Part shown: positions 41,880 through 50,835 of the stretch, one piece after another
Layout: every line of letters begins with the position of its first letter
Numbering within the stretch: the stretch's first letter is position 1
Assembly (NCBI GenBank): GCA_963708855.1
Contig: CAVPUM010000001.1
Location: 124,001 to 188,000, forward strand
Direction: 5' to 3'
Length of the DNA: 64,000 nt
Source of the DNA: CAIWHR01 sp963708855
GTDB taxonomy: Bacteria > Pseudomonadota > Gammaproteobacteria > Burkholderiales > Casimicrobiaceae
Translations under genes and position numbers: made by a program
Notes under the pieces: generated by a model
The model's database searches: none
Told to the model about the DNA's origin: nothing
What the model saw: the letters and a program-made list of their open reading frames with translations, nothing else

Positions 41880-41998
41880 GCCCGCCGGGCCGCCCCAAGG
41901 GCGAATACCGGAGCGCGCAGCGCGAAGGTACTCCAGTGACCCGCCGGGCCGTCCCAAGGGCGAATACCGGAGCGCGCAGCGCTAAGGTGCTCCAGTGA
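41876..41998 (+). repeat. Tandem junction repeat, adaptor/permease (copies f1 and f2), 40-codon linker frame
   Basis: Copy f1 begins ATGAGCCCGCCGGGCCGCCC on the adaptor stop; copy f2 begins at 41936 (GTGACCCGCCGGGCC), 60 bases later. Both contain GGGCGAATACCGGAGCGCGC and end CTCCAGTGA. Copy f2 is one base shorter at its start, so the second unit is read in another frame, yet the frame from 41876 stays open and stops at 41996-41998, overlapping the permease GTG (GTGA). Confidence 0.8.
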
Positions 41999-44900
41999 AC
42001 CCTTCCCGTCCGTTCATTCTCCGGCCGGTGGCGACGTCGCTGCTGATGGTCGCCATCCTGCTCATGGGCATCGTCGCGTATCGCGTGCTGCCCCTGTCCG
42101 CGCTGCCCAAGTTCGATTACCCGACGATCCAGGTGGTCACGCTTTATCCGGGCGCGAGTCCGGCCGTCATGACCTCGTCGGTCACCGCGCCGCTGGAACG
42201 CCAGTTCGGCCAGATGCCGGGTCTGAACCAGATGTCGTCGTCGAGTTCGGGCGGCGCCTCGGTCATCACGCTGCAATTCGGCCTGGATCTCCCGCTCGAC
42301 GTGGCGGAGCAGGAGGTGCAGGCCGCGATCAACGCCGCGGGGACCTTCCTGCCGGCCGACCTGCCGCAGCTGCCGATCTACAACAAGGTCAACCCGGCCG
42401 ACACGCCGATCGTCACCCTCGCCCTGACCTCGCGCACGTTGCCGCTGCCGGAGATCCAGTACCTGGCGGATACGCGGCTTGCGGCCAAGCTCTCGCAGGT
42501 GTCCGGGGTCGGGCTCGTCAGCATCAGCGGCGGGCAGCGGCCGGCCATCCGCATCCTGGCCAACCCGAAGGCGCTGGCCGCCTACAACCTGTCGCTCGAC
42601 GACGTGCGCATCGCGATCGGCAATGCCAATTCGAACCAGGCCAAAGGCAGCTTCGACGGTCCCACGCGGGCCTCCACCATCGACGCCAACGACCAGCTGA
42701 AGTCAACCGACGAATTCAAGGCCATGATCATCGCCTATCGCAACGGTGCGGCGGTGCGGCTCGCCGACGTGGCCGACGTCGTCGACGGCGCCGAGAACTC
42801 GCGTCTCGCGGCGTGGGCCAACGAGTCGGCGGCGGTCATCGTGAACATCCAGCGCCAGCCGGGTGCCAATGTCATCGAAGTGGTCGACCGCATCAAGCGG
42901 CTCCTGCCGCAGCTCAGTGCGTCGCTGCCCGCCGCCGTCGACGTCGTGCTGCTGACCGACCGCACCGAGACGATTCGCGCCTCGGTGCGCGACGTGCAGT
43001 TCGAGCTGCTGCTCGCCGTGGCGCTCGTGGTGATGGTCATCTTCCTGTTCCTGCGCAATGTCGCGGCCACCGTCATTCCGAGCGTGGCGGTGCCGCTGTC
43101 CCTCGTCGGCACGTTCGCCGTGATGTACCTCGCCGGGCTCTCGATCAACAATCTCACGCTGATGGCGCTCACCATCGCCACCGGTTTCGTGGTGGACGAC
43201 GCCATCGTGATGATCGAGAACATCACGCGCCACATAGAGGCCGGCGAGGCGCCGCTCGCGGCGGCGCTGAAGGGCGCGGAGCAGATCGGCTTCACCATCA
43301 TCTCCCTGACGCTGTCGCTCATCGCCGTGCTGATTCCGCTGCTCTTCATGGGCGACGTGGTCGGGCGCCTGTTTCGCGAGTTCGCGATCACGCTCGCCGT
43401 CGCCATCCTCATCTCGGCCCTGGTCTCGCTGACGCTGACACCGATGATGTGCGCCCGGCTGCTGCGCCACGTCCCCGAGCGCGAGCAGGGACCGCTGTTC
43501 AGGACGACCGGCGAGTGGTTCGACCGCGTGATCGTCCGTTACGCGCGCATGCTGACATGGGTGCTCGATCGCCAGGGCGCGACGCTGCTCGTCGCGATCG
43601 CCACGCTGGTGCTGACGATAGCGCTGTACGTCGCGATTCCCAAGGGCTTCTTCCCGGTCCAGGACACCGGCGCGATCCAGGGCATTTCGGAGGCCTCGCC
43701 GACGATATCCTTCGCCGCGATGGCCGAACGCCAGCAGACGCTGGCGAAAGTGATCCTGCAGGACCCGGCGGTGAAAAGTCTGTCGTCGTTCATCGGGGTC
43801 GACGGCAGCAACCCGACGCTGAACAGCGGTCGCTTCCTGATCAACCTCAAGCCGCGGTCGCAGCGCGACGGCAGCGCGGCCGACGTCATCCGGCGCCTGC
43901 AGGACAAGCTCGCAGGCGTCGAGGGCATCGTGCTCTACATGCAGCCGGTGCAGGATCTGACCATCGAGGACAAGGTGAGCCGCACCCAGTACCAGTTCTC
44001 GGTGGAGGACGCGAATGCCGACGAGCTGCGTGCCGGGGTGCCAAAGCTCGTCGCCCGACTGCGGGAGGATCCGCGGCTAGCGGACGTCGCAACCGATCAA
44101 CAGGAGGGCGGGCTGCAGGCCTACGTGGAAATCGATCGCGCCGCGGCGAGCCGCCACGGCATCACGCCCGCCATGATCGACAACGCGCTCTACAACGCCT
44201 TCGGGCAGCGCATCGTCTCCACGATCTTCACCCAGACCGGCCAGTATCGCGTCGTCCTCGAGGTCCTGCCCGAGTTCCGCAACGGCGTAGCCGCGCTCGA
44301 CAGCATCCATGTCACGGCGGCGAACGCGGGCGTGCCGTCGCGGCCGCCGGGAACGGGACCGAGCGCGGCGGGGCCGGGCGCGACGCAGCAGATTCCGTTG
44401 TCGGCGCTGGCGCGGGTGACCGAGCGTGCCGCGCCGCTGGTCGTCAGCCGCATCGGCCAGTTTCCGGCAGCCACGATTTCGTTCAACCTGGCGCCCGGCG
44501 CGTCGCTGGGCGACGCGGTGAGCGCCGTCGAGGCGGCGCAGCGCGGCATCGGTCTGCCGCCGAGCACGCAGGTTAAGCTCCAGGGCGCGGCGCTCGCCTT
44601 CAGCGCCTCGCTCACGAGCCAGCTCTGGCTGATCCTGGCCGCCATCGTCACGGTCTACATCGTCCTGGGCGTGCTCTACGAGAGCTACATTCACCCCATC
44701 ACCATCCTTTCGACGCTTCCCTCGGCCGGAGTCGGCGCGCTCGTCGCGCTGCAGGTCTCCGGCAACGATCTCGGCGTGATTTCCATCATCGGCATCATCC
44801 TGCTCATCGGCATCGTGAAGAAGAACGCCATCCTGATGATCGACTTCGCGATCGACGCCGAGAGAGAGCAGCGCATGGCGCCGCGGGACGCCATCTTCCG

Positions 44901-45162
44901 GGCCTGCCTGCTGCGCTTCCGTCCGATCATGATGACCACGATGGCAGCGCTGCTGGGAGCGCTGCCGCTGATGATCGGCTGGGGCGTGGGCTCGGAGCTT
45001 CGCCACCCACTCGGCATCACGATGGTCGGCGGCCTGATCGTGAGCCAGGCGCTGACGCTCTTCACCACGCCCGTCATCTATCTCGCGTTCGGCCGGCTCG
45101 AGGGCAGGATGCACGCACGACGCGCGCGCCTGCGCGCCGCGGCACCGGGCGGCGGCCTGTGA
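41995..45162 (+). CDS. mdtB: RND efflux permease (MdtB-type)
   Basis: A 1055-aa HAE-1 RND transporter with 12 membrane helices and two large periplasmic loops. Conserved points: ILRPVATSLLMVAILLMGIV (TM1), GASPAVMTSSVTAPLERQF, the proton-relay region ATGFVVDDAIVMIENI in TM4 (DD motif), and GIVKKNAILMIDFAIDAERE (TM10-11). It starts at GTG 41995. MdtB and MdtC form a heterotrimer. Substrates in E. coli include bile salts and novobiocin; here export of a lipid made by the flanking genes is possible. Confidence 0.9.
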   Translation: MNPSRPFILRPVATSLLMVAILLMGIVAYRVLPLSALPKFDYPTIQVVTLYPGASPAVMTSSVTAPLERQFGQMPGLNQMSSSSSGGASVITLQFGLDLPLDVAEQEVQAAINAAGTFLPADLPQLPIYNKVNPADTPIVTLALTSRTLPLPEIQYLADTRLAAKLSQVSGVGLVSISGGQRPAIRILANPKALAAYNLSLDDVRIAIGNANSNQAKGSFDGPTRASTIDANDQLKSTDEFKAMIIAYRNGAAVRLADVADVVDGAENSRLAAWANESAAVIVNIQRQPGANVIEVVDRIKRLLPQLSASLPAAVDVVLLTDRTETIRASVRDVQFELLLAVALVVMVIFLFLRNVAATVIPSVAVPLSLVGTFAVMYLAGLSINNLTLMALTIATGFVVDDAIVMIENITRHIEAGEAPLAAALKGAEQIGFTIISLTLSLIAVLIPLLFMGDVVGRLFREFAITLAVAILISALVSLTLTPMMCARLLRHVPEREQGPLFRTTGEWFDRVIVRYARMLTWVLDRQGATLLVAIATLVLTIALYVAIPKGFFPVQDTGAIQGISEASPTISFAAMAERQQTLAKVILQDPAVKSLSSFIGVDGSNPTLNSGRFLINLKPRSQRDGSAADVIRRLQDKLAGVEGIVLYMQPVQDLTIEDKVSRTQYQFSVEDANADELRAGVPKLVARLREDPRLADVATDQQEGGLQAYVEIDRAAASRHGITPAMIDNALYNAFGQRIVSTIFTQTGQYRVVLEVLPEFRNGVAALDSIHVTAANAGVPSRPPGTGPSAAGPGATQQIPLSALARVTERAAPLVVSRIGQFPAATISFNLAPGASLGDAVSAVEAAQRGIGLPPSTQVKLQGAALAFSASLTSQLWLILAAIVTVYIVLGVLYESYIHPITILSTLPSAGVGALVALQVSGNDLGVISIIGIILLIGIVKKNAILMIDFAIDAEREQRMAPRDAIFRACLLRFRPIMMTTMAALLGALPLMIGWGVGSELRHPLGITMVGGLIVSQALTLFTTPVIYLAFGRLEGRMHARRARLRAAAPGGGL

Positions 45163-45175
45163 TGCGTGCGGCAGC

Positions 45176-45250
45176 ATGAGCCCGCCGCCCGGCCGCCCGA
45201 AGGACGGCTCGCTACCGCTCGGCGGGACGGCGCGCAGCGCCAAGGGTGCA
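45176..45250 (+). repeat. Junction repeat fused in frame to the MdtC-type permease (copy g)
   Basis: ATGAGCCCGCCGCCCGGCCG, CCCGAAGGACGG, CGGCGGGACGGCGCGCAGCG and CCAAGGG match the repeat family at DNA and peptide level. Here there is no stop: the frame reads MSPPPGRPKDGSLPLGGTAR, then SAKGALF into the permease. The ATG lies 13 bases after the MdtB stop. Confidence 0.75.
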
Positions 45251-48200
45251 CTATTCAGCATCTCGGCGCCCTTCATCGATCGTCCGGTCGCGACGACACT
45301 GCTCACCATCGGCATCACGCTGGCAGGCGCGGTCGCCTTCCGGCTGCTTCCGGTATCGCCGCTGCCCCGGGTCGACCTCCCGACCATTTCGGTATCCGCG
45401 CGCCTGCCCGGCGCGAGTCCGGAGACGATGGCGGCGACCGTCGCGACACCGCTCGAGCGCTCGCTCGGCCGCATCGCCGGCATCACCGAGATGACCTCGG
45501 CCAGCGCGCTCGGCTCGACGCGCATCGTGCTGCAATTCGAGCTCGACCGCGACATCAACGGCGCGGCGCGCGACGTGCAGGCGGCGTTGAATGCGGCCCG
45601 CGGCGCTCTGCCCTCGGGCCTCGATGGCAATCCCAGCTATCGCAAGGTCAACCCGGCCGACGCGCCGGTCATGATCCTGGCGCTCACGTCGGACACGATG
45701 ACGCAGGGGCAGATGTACGACGCGGCGTCGACCGTCATCGCCCAGAAGCTGTCGCAGCTCTCGGGCGTGGGCCAGGTCCAGATCGGCGGCAGCTCGCTGC
45801 CGGCGGTGCGCGTCGAGGTCAATCCGCAGGCGCTGTACAAGTACGGTATCGGCTTCGAGGACGTGCGCGCCGCGCTCGCCGGGGCCAACGCCAACCGGCC
45901 CAAGGGCGCTGTGGAAGACGACCGGCGCTACTGGCAGATCGACGCCAACGATCAGGCCACGACCGCATCCGACTATCTCCCCCTGATCGTGGCCTACCGC
46001 AACGGCGCGCCGGTCGGGCTCGCCGACGTCGCGCAAGTCGTCGACTCCGTGCAGGATCTGCGCAATGCGGGGTCGTCCAACGGCAAGCCGTCCGTGCTGG
46101 TGATCATCAGCCGCCAGCCCAACGCCAACATCATCGAGACGGTCGATCGCGTCACGGAGCTGCTGCCCGTGCTGCGCGCGTCGATACCCGGCGCGATCGA
46201 CCTCGGCGTGGTGATGGAGCGCACCACGACCATCCGCGCCTCGCTGCGCGATGCCGGCACGGCGCTGGCGCTGTCCGTGGCGCTGGTCGTCCTGGTGGTA
46301 TTCCTGTTCCTGCGCAACGGCCGCGCGGCGCTCATTCCCAGCGTCGCGGTTCCGGTGTCGCTCACCGTCACCTTCGGCATCATGTACCTTGCCGACTACA
46401 GCCTCGACAACCTGTCGCTGATGGCGCTCACGATCGCCACCGGATTCGTGGTCGACGACGCGATCGTGGTCCTGGAGAACGTCTCGCGCCACATCGAGGG
46501 CGGCATGTCGCCGCGGGAGGCGGCGCGAGTCGGGGCGGGCGAAGTCGGCTTCACGGTGCTGGCGATGACCCTGTCACTTATCTCCGTCTTCATTCCCATG
46601 CTGCTCATGGGTGGCTTCGTGGGCCGCTTCTTCCGCGAGTTCGCGGTGACGCTGTCGGCGGCGATCCTGGTCTCGCTGCTGGTGTCCCTCACCACGACGC
46701 CCATGATGTGCGCGCGGCTCCTCGTGCCGTCCGGCGAGCGCGCGAGGACCCGGTTCCACGAATGGAGCGAGCGGGTTTTCAGAACGGTGCTCCGCGGCTA
46801 CGAGCGGACCCTGGCCTGGGCGCTGGATCACGGCCCGCTCACGGCCCTCATCCTGCTCGCAACCATCGTCCTCAACGTCTGGCTCTACGTGATCGTTCCG
46901 AAGGGCTTCTTCCCGCAACAGGACACGGGCCAGCTCACGGGCCGCATCCATGCCGATCAGAGCATCTCGTTTCAGGCAATGCGGCAGAAGCTCGCCGCTT
47001 TCATCGACATCGTGCGCGCCGACCCGAGCGTTGCGAGCGTCGTCGGCTTCACCGGCGGCAGCCAGCGCAACACCGGGTCGATGTTCGTCACCTTGAAGCC
47101 GCTCGCCGAGCGCGGGGAGAGCGCCGACAGGATCGTGGCGCGACTGCGCGCCCGGCTCGCGCAGGAACCCGGTGCCGAGCTCGTCCTCAACCCGGTCCAG
47201 GACATCCGCGTCGGCGGCCGCCAGAGCCGCGCCACGTACCAGTACACGATCCAGGCCGACGACCTCGCCGTCCTGCGGACCTGGGAGCCGCGCATCCGCG
47301 AGGTCCTCGCGCGGCTGCCCCAGCTCGCCGACGTCAACACCGACCAGCAGGACAAGGGACTGTCCACGTCGATACTCATCGACCGCGACGCCGCGGCGCG
47401 CCTCGGCGTGACGCCGAAGCTGATCGGCGCCACGCTGAACGACGCGTTCGCGCAGCGCCAGGTCTCGACGATCCACGCGCCGCTCAACCAGTACCACGTC
47501 GTGATGGAAGCCGCGCCCGAGTTCTGGCAGTCGGCCGACGCGTTGAACCAGATGCACGTCGGTGTCCCGGGAGGCGCGCAGGTGCCGCTCGCGCTGTTCG
47601 CACGTCATGCGCAGACCGAGACCTCGCTCGCCGTCAACCATCACTCCCAGTTCGTGGCGTCGACCATTTCGTTCAATCTGCCGGAAGGCGTGTCGCTGTC
47701 GCAGGCAACCGGGGCGATCGAGGACGCCCTCGCCGGCATCGGGGTGCCCAATACGGTGCGCGGCAGCTTCCAGGGCTCCGCGCGCGCGTTTCGCGCGGTG
47801 CTCGAAACCCAGCCGATCCTCATTCTCGCGGCACTGCTGACGCTGTACATTGTCCTGGGCGTGCTCTATGAGAGCTTCATCCATCCGCTCACCATACTGT
47901 CGACGCTGCCGTCGGCAGGCGTCGGCGCGCTGGCCGCGCTGATGCTGTTCCGAACGGAATTTTCCGTCATCGCGCTGATCGGCGTGATCATGCTGATCGG
48001 CATCGTCCAGAAGAATGCGATCATGATGATCGACTTCGCGCTCGCGACCGAACGCCGGACGAAGGCGAGCTCGCGCGATGCCATCTTCGAGGCATGCCTG
48101 CTGCGTTTCCGGCCCATTCTGATGACGACCATGGCTGCGCTGCTCGCGTCGATTCCGCTCGCCCTGGGCAGGGGTGACGGCGCGGAATTCCGCCAGCCGC

Positions 48201-48364
48201 TCGGCATCGCGATAGGCGGCGGCCTGATCCTGAGCCAGCTGCTGACCCTCTACACCACGCCGATCGTGTATCTCTACCTGGACCGGTGCAGCCTCTGGGT
48301 ACGCGGCATGCGGCGGGGCGGCCGCCGCGGCACGATCCCCCTGTCCCGCGCGGCGGAGTCCTGA
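45176..48364 (+). CDS. mdtC: RND efflux permease (MdtC-type) with repeat-derived N-terminus
   Basis: A 1062-aa HAE-1 RND transporter, the second permease of the operon. ISAPFIDRPVATTLLTIGIT (TM1), GASPETMAATVATPLERSL, ATGFVVDDAIVVLENVSRHI (TM4 Asp pair) and GIVQKNAIMMIDFALATERR (TM10-11) are intact. About the first 25 residues are encoded by the junction repeat and precede the normal N-terminus; no start codon fits immediately before SISAPFID, so the extension is probably translated. Starts 13 bases after the MdtB stop. Confidence 0.9.
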   Translation: MSPPPGRPKDGSLPLGGTARSAKGALFSISAPFIDRPVATTLLTIGITLAGAVAFRLLPVSPLPRVDLPTISVSARLPGASPETMAATVATPLERSLGRIAGITEMTSASALGSTRIVLQFELDRDINGAARDVQAALNAARGALPSGLDGNPSYRKVNPADAPVMILALTSDTMTQGQMYDAASTVIAQKLSQLSGVGQVQIGGSSLPAVRVEVNPQALYKYGIGFEDVRAALAGANANRPKGAVEDDRRYWQIDANDQATTASDYLPLIVAYRNGAPVGLADVAQVVDSVQDLRNAGSSNGKPSVLVIISRQPNANIIETVDRVTELLPVLRASIPGAIDLGVVMERTTTIRASLRDAGTALALSVALVVLVVFLFLRNGRAALIPSVAVPVSLTVTFGIMYLADYSLDNLSLMALTIATGFVVDDAIVVLENVSRHIEGGMSPREAARVGAGEVGFTVLAMTLSLISVFIPMLLMGGFVGRFFREFAVTLSAAILVSLLVSLTTTPMMCARLLVPSGERARTRFHEWSERVFRTVLRGYERTLAWALDHGPLTALILLATIVLNVWLYVIVPKGFFPQQDTGQLTGRIHADQSISFQAMRQKLAAFIDIVRADPSVASVVGFTGGSQRNTGSMFVTLKPLAERGESADRIVARLRARLAQEPGAELVLNPVQDIRVGGRQSRATYQYTIQADDLAVLRTWEPRIREVLARLPQLADVNTDQQDKGLSTSILIDRDAAARLGVTPKLIGATLNDAFAQRQVSTIHAPLNQYHVVMEAAPEFWQSADALNQMHVGVPGGAQVPLALFARHAQTETSLAVNHHSQFVASTISFNLPEGVSLSQATGAIEDALAGIGVPNTVRGSFQGSARAFRAVLETQPILILAALLTLYIVLGVLYESFIHPLTILSTLPSAGVGALAALMLFRTEFSVIALIGVIMLIGIVQKNAIMMIDFALATERRTKASSRDAIFEACLLRFRPILMTTMAALLASIPLALGRGDGAEFRQPLGIAIGGGLILSQLLTLYTTPIVYLYLDRCSLWVRGMRRGGRRGTIPLSRAAES

Positions 48365-48366
48365 CG

Positions 48367-49737
48367 ATGACCGACGTCCTCCGGGTCCGCACCGCTCGCG
48401 TTCTCGCCGTCGCGTCCGTGCTCGCGAGCAGCGTCGCGTGCACGGTCGGGCCCGACTACGTGCGACCCGCCGTCGACGTGCCGCCCGCATACAAGGAGGC
48501 CCGGGCGTCGAACGCCGCCGGGACCCGCAGCGAGCTCACGCGCGGCCGCTGGTGGGAGCTTTTCGGCGACGCCGACCTCAATGCCCTGGCGGCGACGATC
48601 GACGTCAACAACCAGACGATCCGCGCCGCCGAAGCGCGGGTGCGACAGGCACTGGCGCTGACCGAGGCGGCAAGATCGAGGTACTACCCGTCACTGAGCG
48701 CAGGCGGGAACAATCAGAACGTCGGCCTCGTGGCGGCCTGGGAACTCGATCTCTGGGGCCGCATCCGGCGCAACATCGAAGCGAGCACGGCAACGGCCGA
48801 GTCCACGGCCGGCGAGCTGGAAGCGGCGAAACTCTCGCTGCAGGCACAGCTCGCGCAAAACTATTTCCTGCTGCGAGTGCAGGATGCGGAAATTCGCCTG
48901 CTCCAGGACAGCGTCGCGCGCTACGAGCGGTCGTTGCAGCTCACGCGCAACCAGTACGCGGTCGGCGTGGCCTCCCGCGGCGACGTCGTCCAGGCCGAAG
49001 CGCAACTCATGTCGACACGAGCCCAGGCGCTCGACGCCTCGGTGACGAGAGCGCAACTCGAGCACGCCATCGCCGTGCTGACAGGCAAGGCCCCGGCCGA
49101 TTTTGCCATCGCGTCCCTGCCGCTGGATGTGGCAATTCCCGCGGTGCCCGCGGCGCTGCCTTCGGAATTGCTGGAACGGCGGCCCGACATCGCCGCGGCG
49201 GAACGCCGGATGGCCGCGGCCAACGCCGAGATCGGCGTCGTCGAGGCCGCCTACTATCCATCGGTCAGCCTCGTCGCCGGCGGCGGCTTCGGCAACCGCG
49301 ACTTCGCGGGGGGCGCGCTCACGGGCTGGATGCTGTTCGACGGCGGGCTGCGGCAGGCGCAGAGCGCGCAGGCGAGCGCGGGCTACGACGAGGCCGTCGC
49401 GAACTACCGGCAGACGATCCTGGCCGCGTTCCGGGAAGTGGAGGACAACCTGGCCGCGCTGCGCATCCTCGAGGAAGCAGCCGCGGTGCAGGCAGAGGCG
49501 GTGCGCGCTGCGCGCGAGTCGGTGAAGATAACGAACAACCAGTATCGGGCAGGCATCACCACTTACCTCTCGGTGGTCGTCGTGCAGGCCGCCGCGCTCA
49601 TCAACGAGCGCGCGGAACTGGGCATCCTCGGGCGCCGCTTCGTGGCGAGCGTCACGCTGATCAAGGCGCTGGGCGGTGGCTGGGAAGCCGGCACGCCAAT
49701 CGCGACGAAGGACCAGTTCCGCGCCATCATGCCCTGA
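48367..49737 (+). CDS. Outer-membrane efflux factor, NodT/OprM-type lipoprotein with short barrel segments
   Basis: A 456-aa OMF with a lipobox (SSVAC) and the family start CTVGPDYVRPAVDVP. The two alpha-helical repeats are complete (LTEAARSRYYPSLS, AAWELDLWGRIRRNIEASTA; RRPDIAAAERRMAAANAEIG, MLFDGGLRQAQSAQASAGYD). The stretches that form the outer-membrane strands and surface loops are short: PSLSAGGNNQNVGLVAAW and PSVSLVAGGGFGNRDFAG-GALTGW, where relatives have roughly 15-30 more residues. ATG 48367 is the start. Last gene of the RND operon. Confidence 0.88.
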   Translation: MTDVLRVRTARVLAVASVLASSVACTVGPDYVRPAVDVPPAYKEARASNAAGTRSELTRGRWWELFGDADLNALAATIDVNNQTIRAAEARVRQALALTEAARSRYYPSLSAGGNNQNVGLVAAWELDLWGRIRRNIEASTATAESTAGELEAAKLSLQAQLAQNYFLLRVQDAEIRLLQDSVARYERSLQLTRNQYAVGVASRGDVVQAEAQLMSTRAQALDASVTRAQLEHAIAVLTGKAPADFAIASLPLDVAIPAVPAALPSELLERRPDIAAAERRMAAANAEIGVVEAAYYPSVSLVAGGGFGNRDFAGGALTGWMLFDGGLRQAQSAQASAGYDEAVANYRQTILAAFREVEDNLAALRILEEAAAVQAEAVRAARESVKITNNQYRAGITTYLSVVVVQAAALINERAELGILGRRFVASVTLIKALGGGWEAGTPIATKDQFRAIMP

Positions 49738-49778
49738 CGTCGGCCTCGGCCATCGGCCGCCGCGCTCGTTGACGCGCC

Positions 49779-49804
49779 GTCCGCCCGGTCAGACGGGCGC
49801 GGAC
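49779..49804. terminator. GC-rich hairpin at convergent gene ends
   Basis: GTCCGCCCG and CGGGCGCGGAC pair around a 6-base loop (one arm has a 2-base bulge). It lies at the 3' ends of the OM factor and the metallophosphoesterase genes. There is no U-tract, so termination would be inefficient or need Rho. Confidence 0.3.
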
Positions 49805-50706
49805 GCAAGCGCCAGACGCAGCCGCCGACCGTCTTCGGGAACGAATTGCCCGCGATCCAGCGCGAAGGCCCGCACCGACACGCGCAAGCGCCACCCCCCA
49901 TCGGCGCGCGCAATGCGATAGACGTGATAGGTCGCGTGCCGGTCGACCTTCGCGCCGACCGCCGACGCGGAGGGCACGCCTATCGCGAGGGTGCGCCCGC
50001 GTGCGGCATCGAGATAGGAGGCGGCCGAAAAATGGGCGTGCCCGTGAAGGACCAGCTCCGTGTCATGCCGCGCGAGCACGTCGCGCAGCGCCGCGCCGTC
50101 GAGCAGCGACTTGCGCCAGCGCACGGTGTGCGGTGCCGGAGGGTGGTGCAGGAGCACGATCCGGAACAGCCCCGACGCTGCGGTTTGCTCCAGCATGCGC
50201 TCCAGCCGCTCCAGCTGTGGCGCGCCCAGGGATCCGGTGGCCATGAAGGGGGCCGACGGTCGCGCCGTCGACAAGCCGATCAGGGCAACGTCGCGCCGAA
50301 TGCGCAGGATCGGGAACGCGTCGTCGGCGCTTGCGGGCAGAGCGGCGGCGTCTCCACGCATGTACGCCGACCACTGCGCGAACGTGTCGGGCCACGGCTC
50401 GCGGACGTAGGCGTCGTGATTGCCGGGCACGACCGTGATGCCTTCGGGCTTGCCCAGCCGGGCGAGCCACGCCGCCGCCTCGCGGAACTCCTGCGGCAAT
50501 CCCAGATGCGTGAGGTCGCCCGTTACCGCGATGTGGTCGAGGCGTTCCCCGTGCAGGCTCGCGCGGAGCGCGTCGAGCACGTCCGTCCGATGCTCGTGGC
50601 GGCGTCGAAGCCACCACGAAAGGTAGCCGAGAATCCGCTTGTCGAGCAACGCCCGCGGGCTCACGCCGGCGAGCGAGGACAGGTGCAGGTCCGACACGTG
50701 CGCCAA
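49789..50706 (-). CDS. Calcineurin-like metallophosphoesterase
   Basis: A 305-aa dimetal phosphoesterase. The full motif set is visible: HVSDLHLSS, VTGDLTHLG, VVPGNHDAY, LLHHPPAPH and LHGHAHFSA. Family members hydrolyse phosphomonoesters or diesters, including lipid phosphates and cyclic nucleotides. No ATG fits the N-terminus; TTG 50706 (LAHVSDLHL) is the best start. It is divergent from the CDP-alcohol phosphotransferase, 129 bases apart; in a headgroup pathway it could remove a terminal phosphate, as PGP phosphatases do. Confidence 0.8.
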   Translation of the reverse strand: MAHVSDLHLSSLAGVSPRALLDKRILGYLSWWLRRRHEHRTDVLDALRASLHGERLDHIAVTGDLTHLGLPQEFREAAAWLARLGKPEGITVVPGNHDAYVREPWPDTFAQWSAYMRGDAAALPASADDAFPILRIRRDVALIGLSTARPSAPFMATGSLGAPQLERLERMLEQTAASGLFRIVLLHHPPAPHTVRWRKSLLDGAALRDVLARHDTELVLHGHAHFSAASYLDAARGRTLAIGVPSASAVGAKVDRHATYHVYRIARADGGWRLRVSVRAFALDRGQFVPEDGRRLRLALASAPV

Positions 50707-50835
50707 CGCGAAATCGGCGTCCGGGAGTCGCGCCCGCGCACGCGTCCGGGTCGATCGTGAGCTCCACTTTGGCCATCCGGTTAGTATATGATGCGATGCC
50801 GCGCTGCGACCAACCGGACTCTCTTCGTCGACGAC

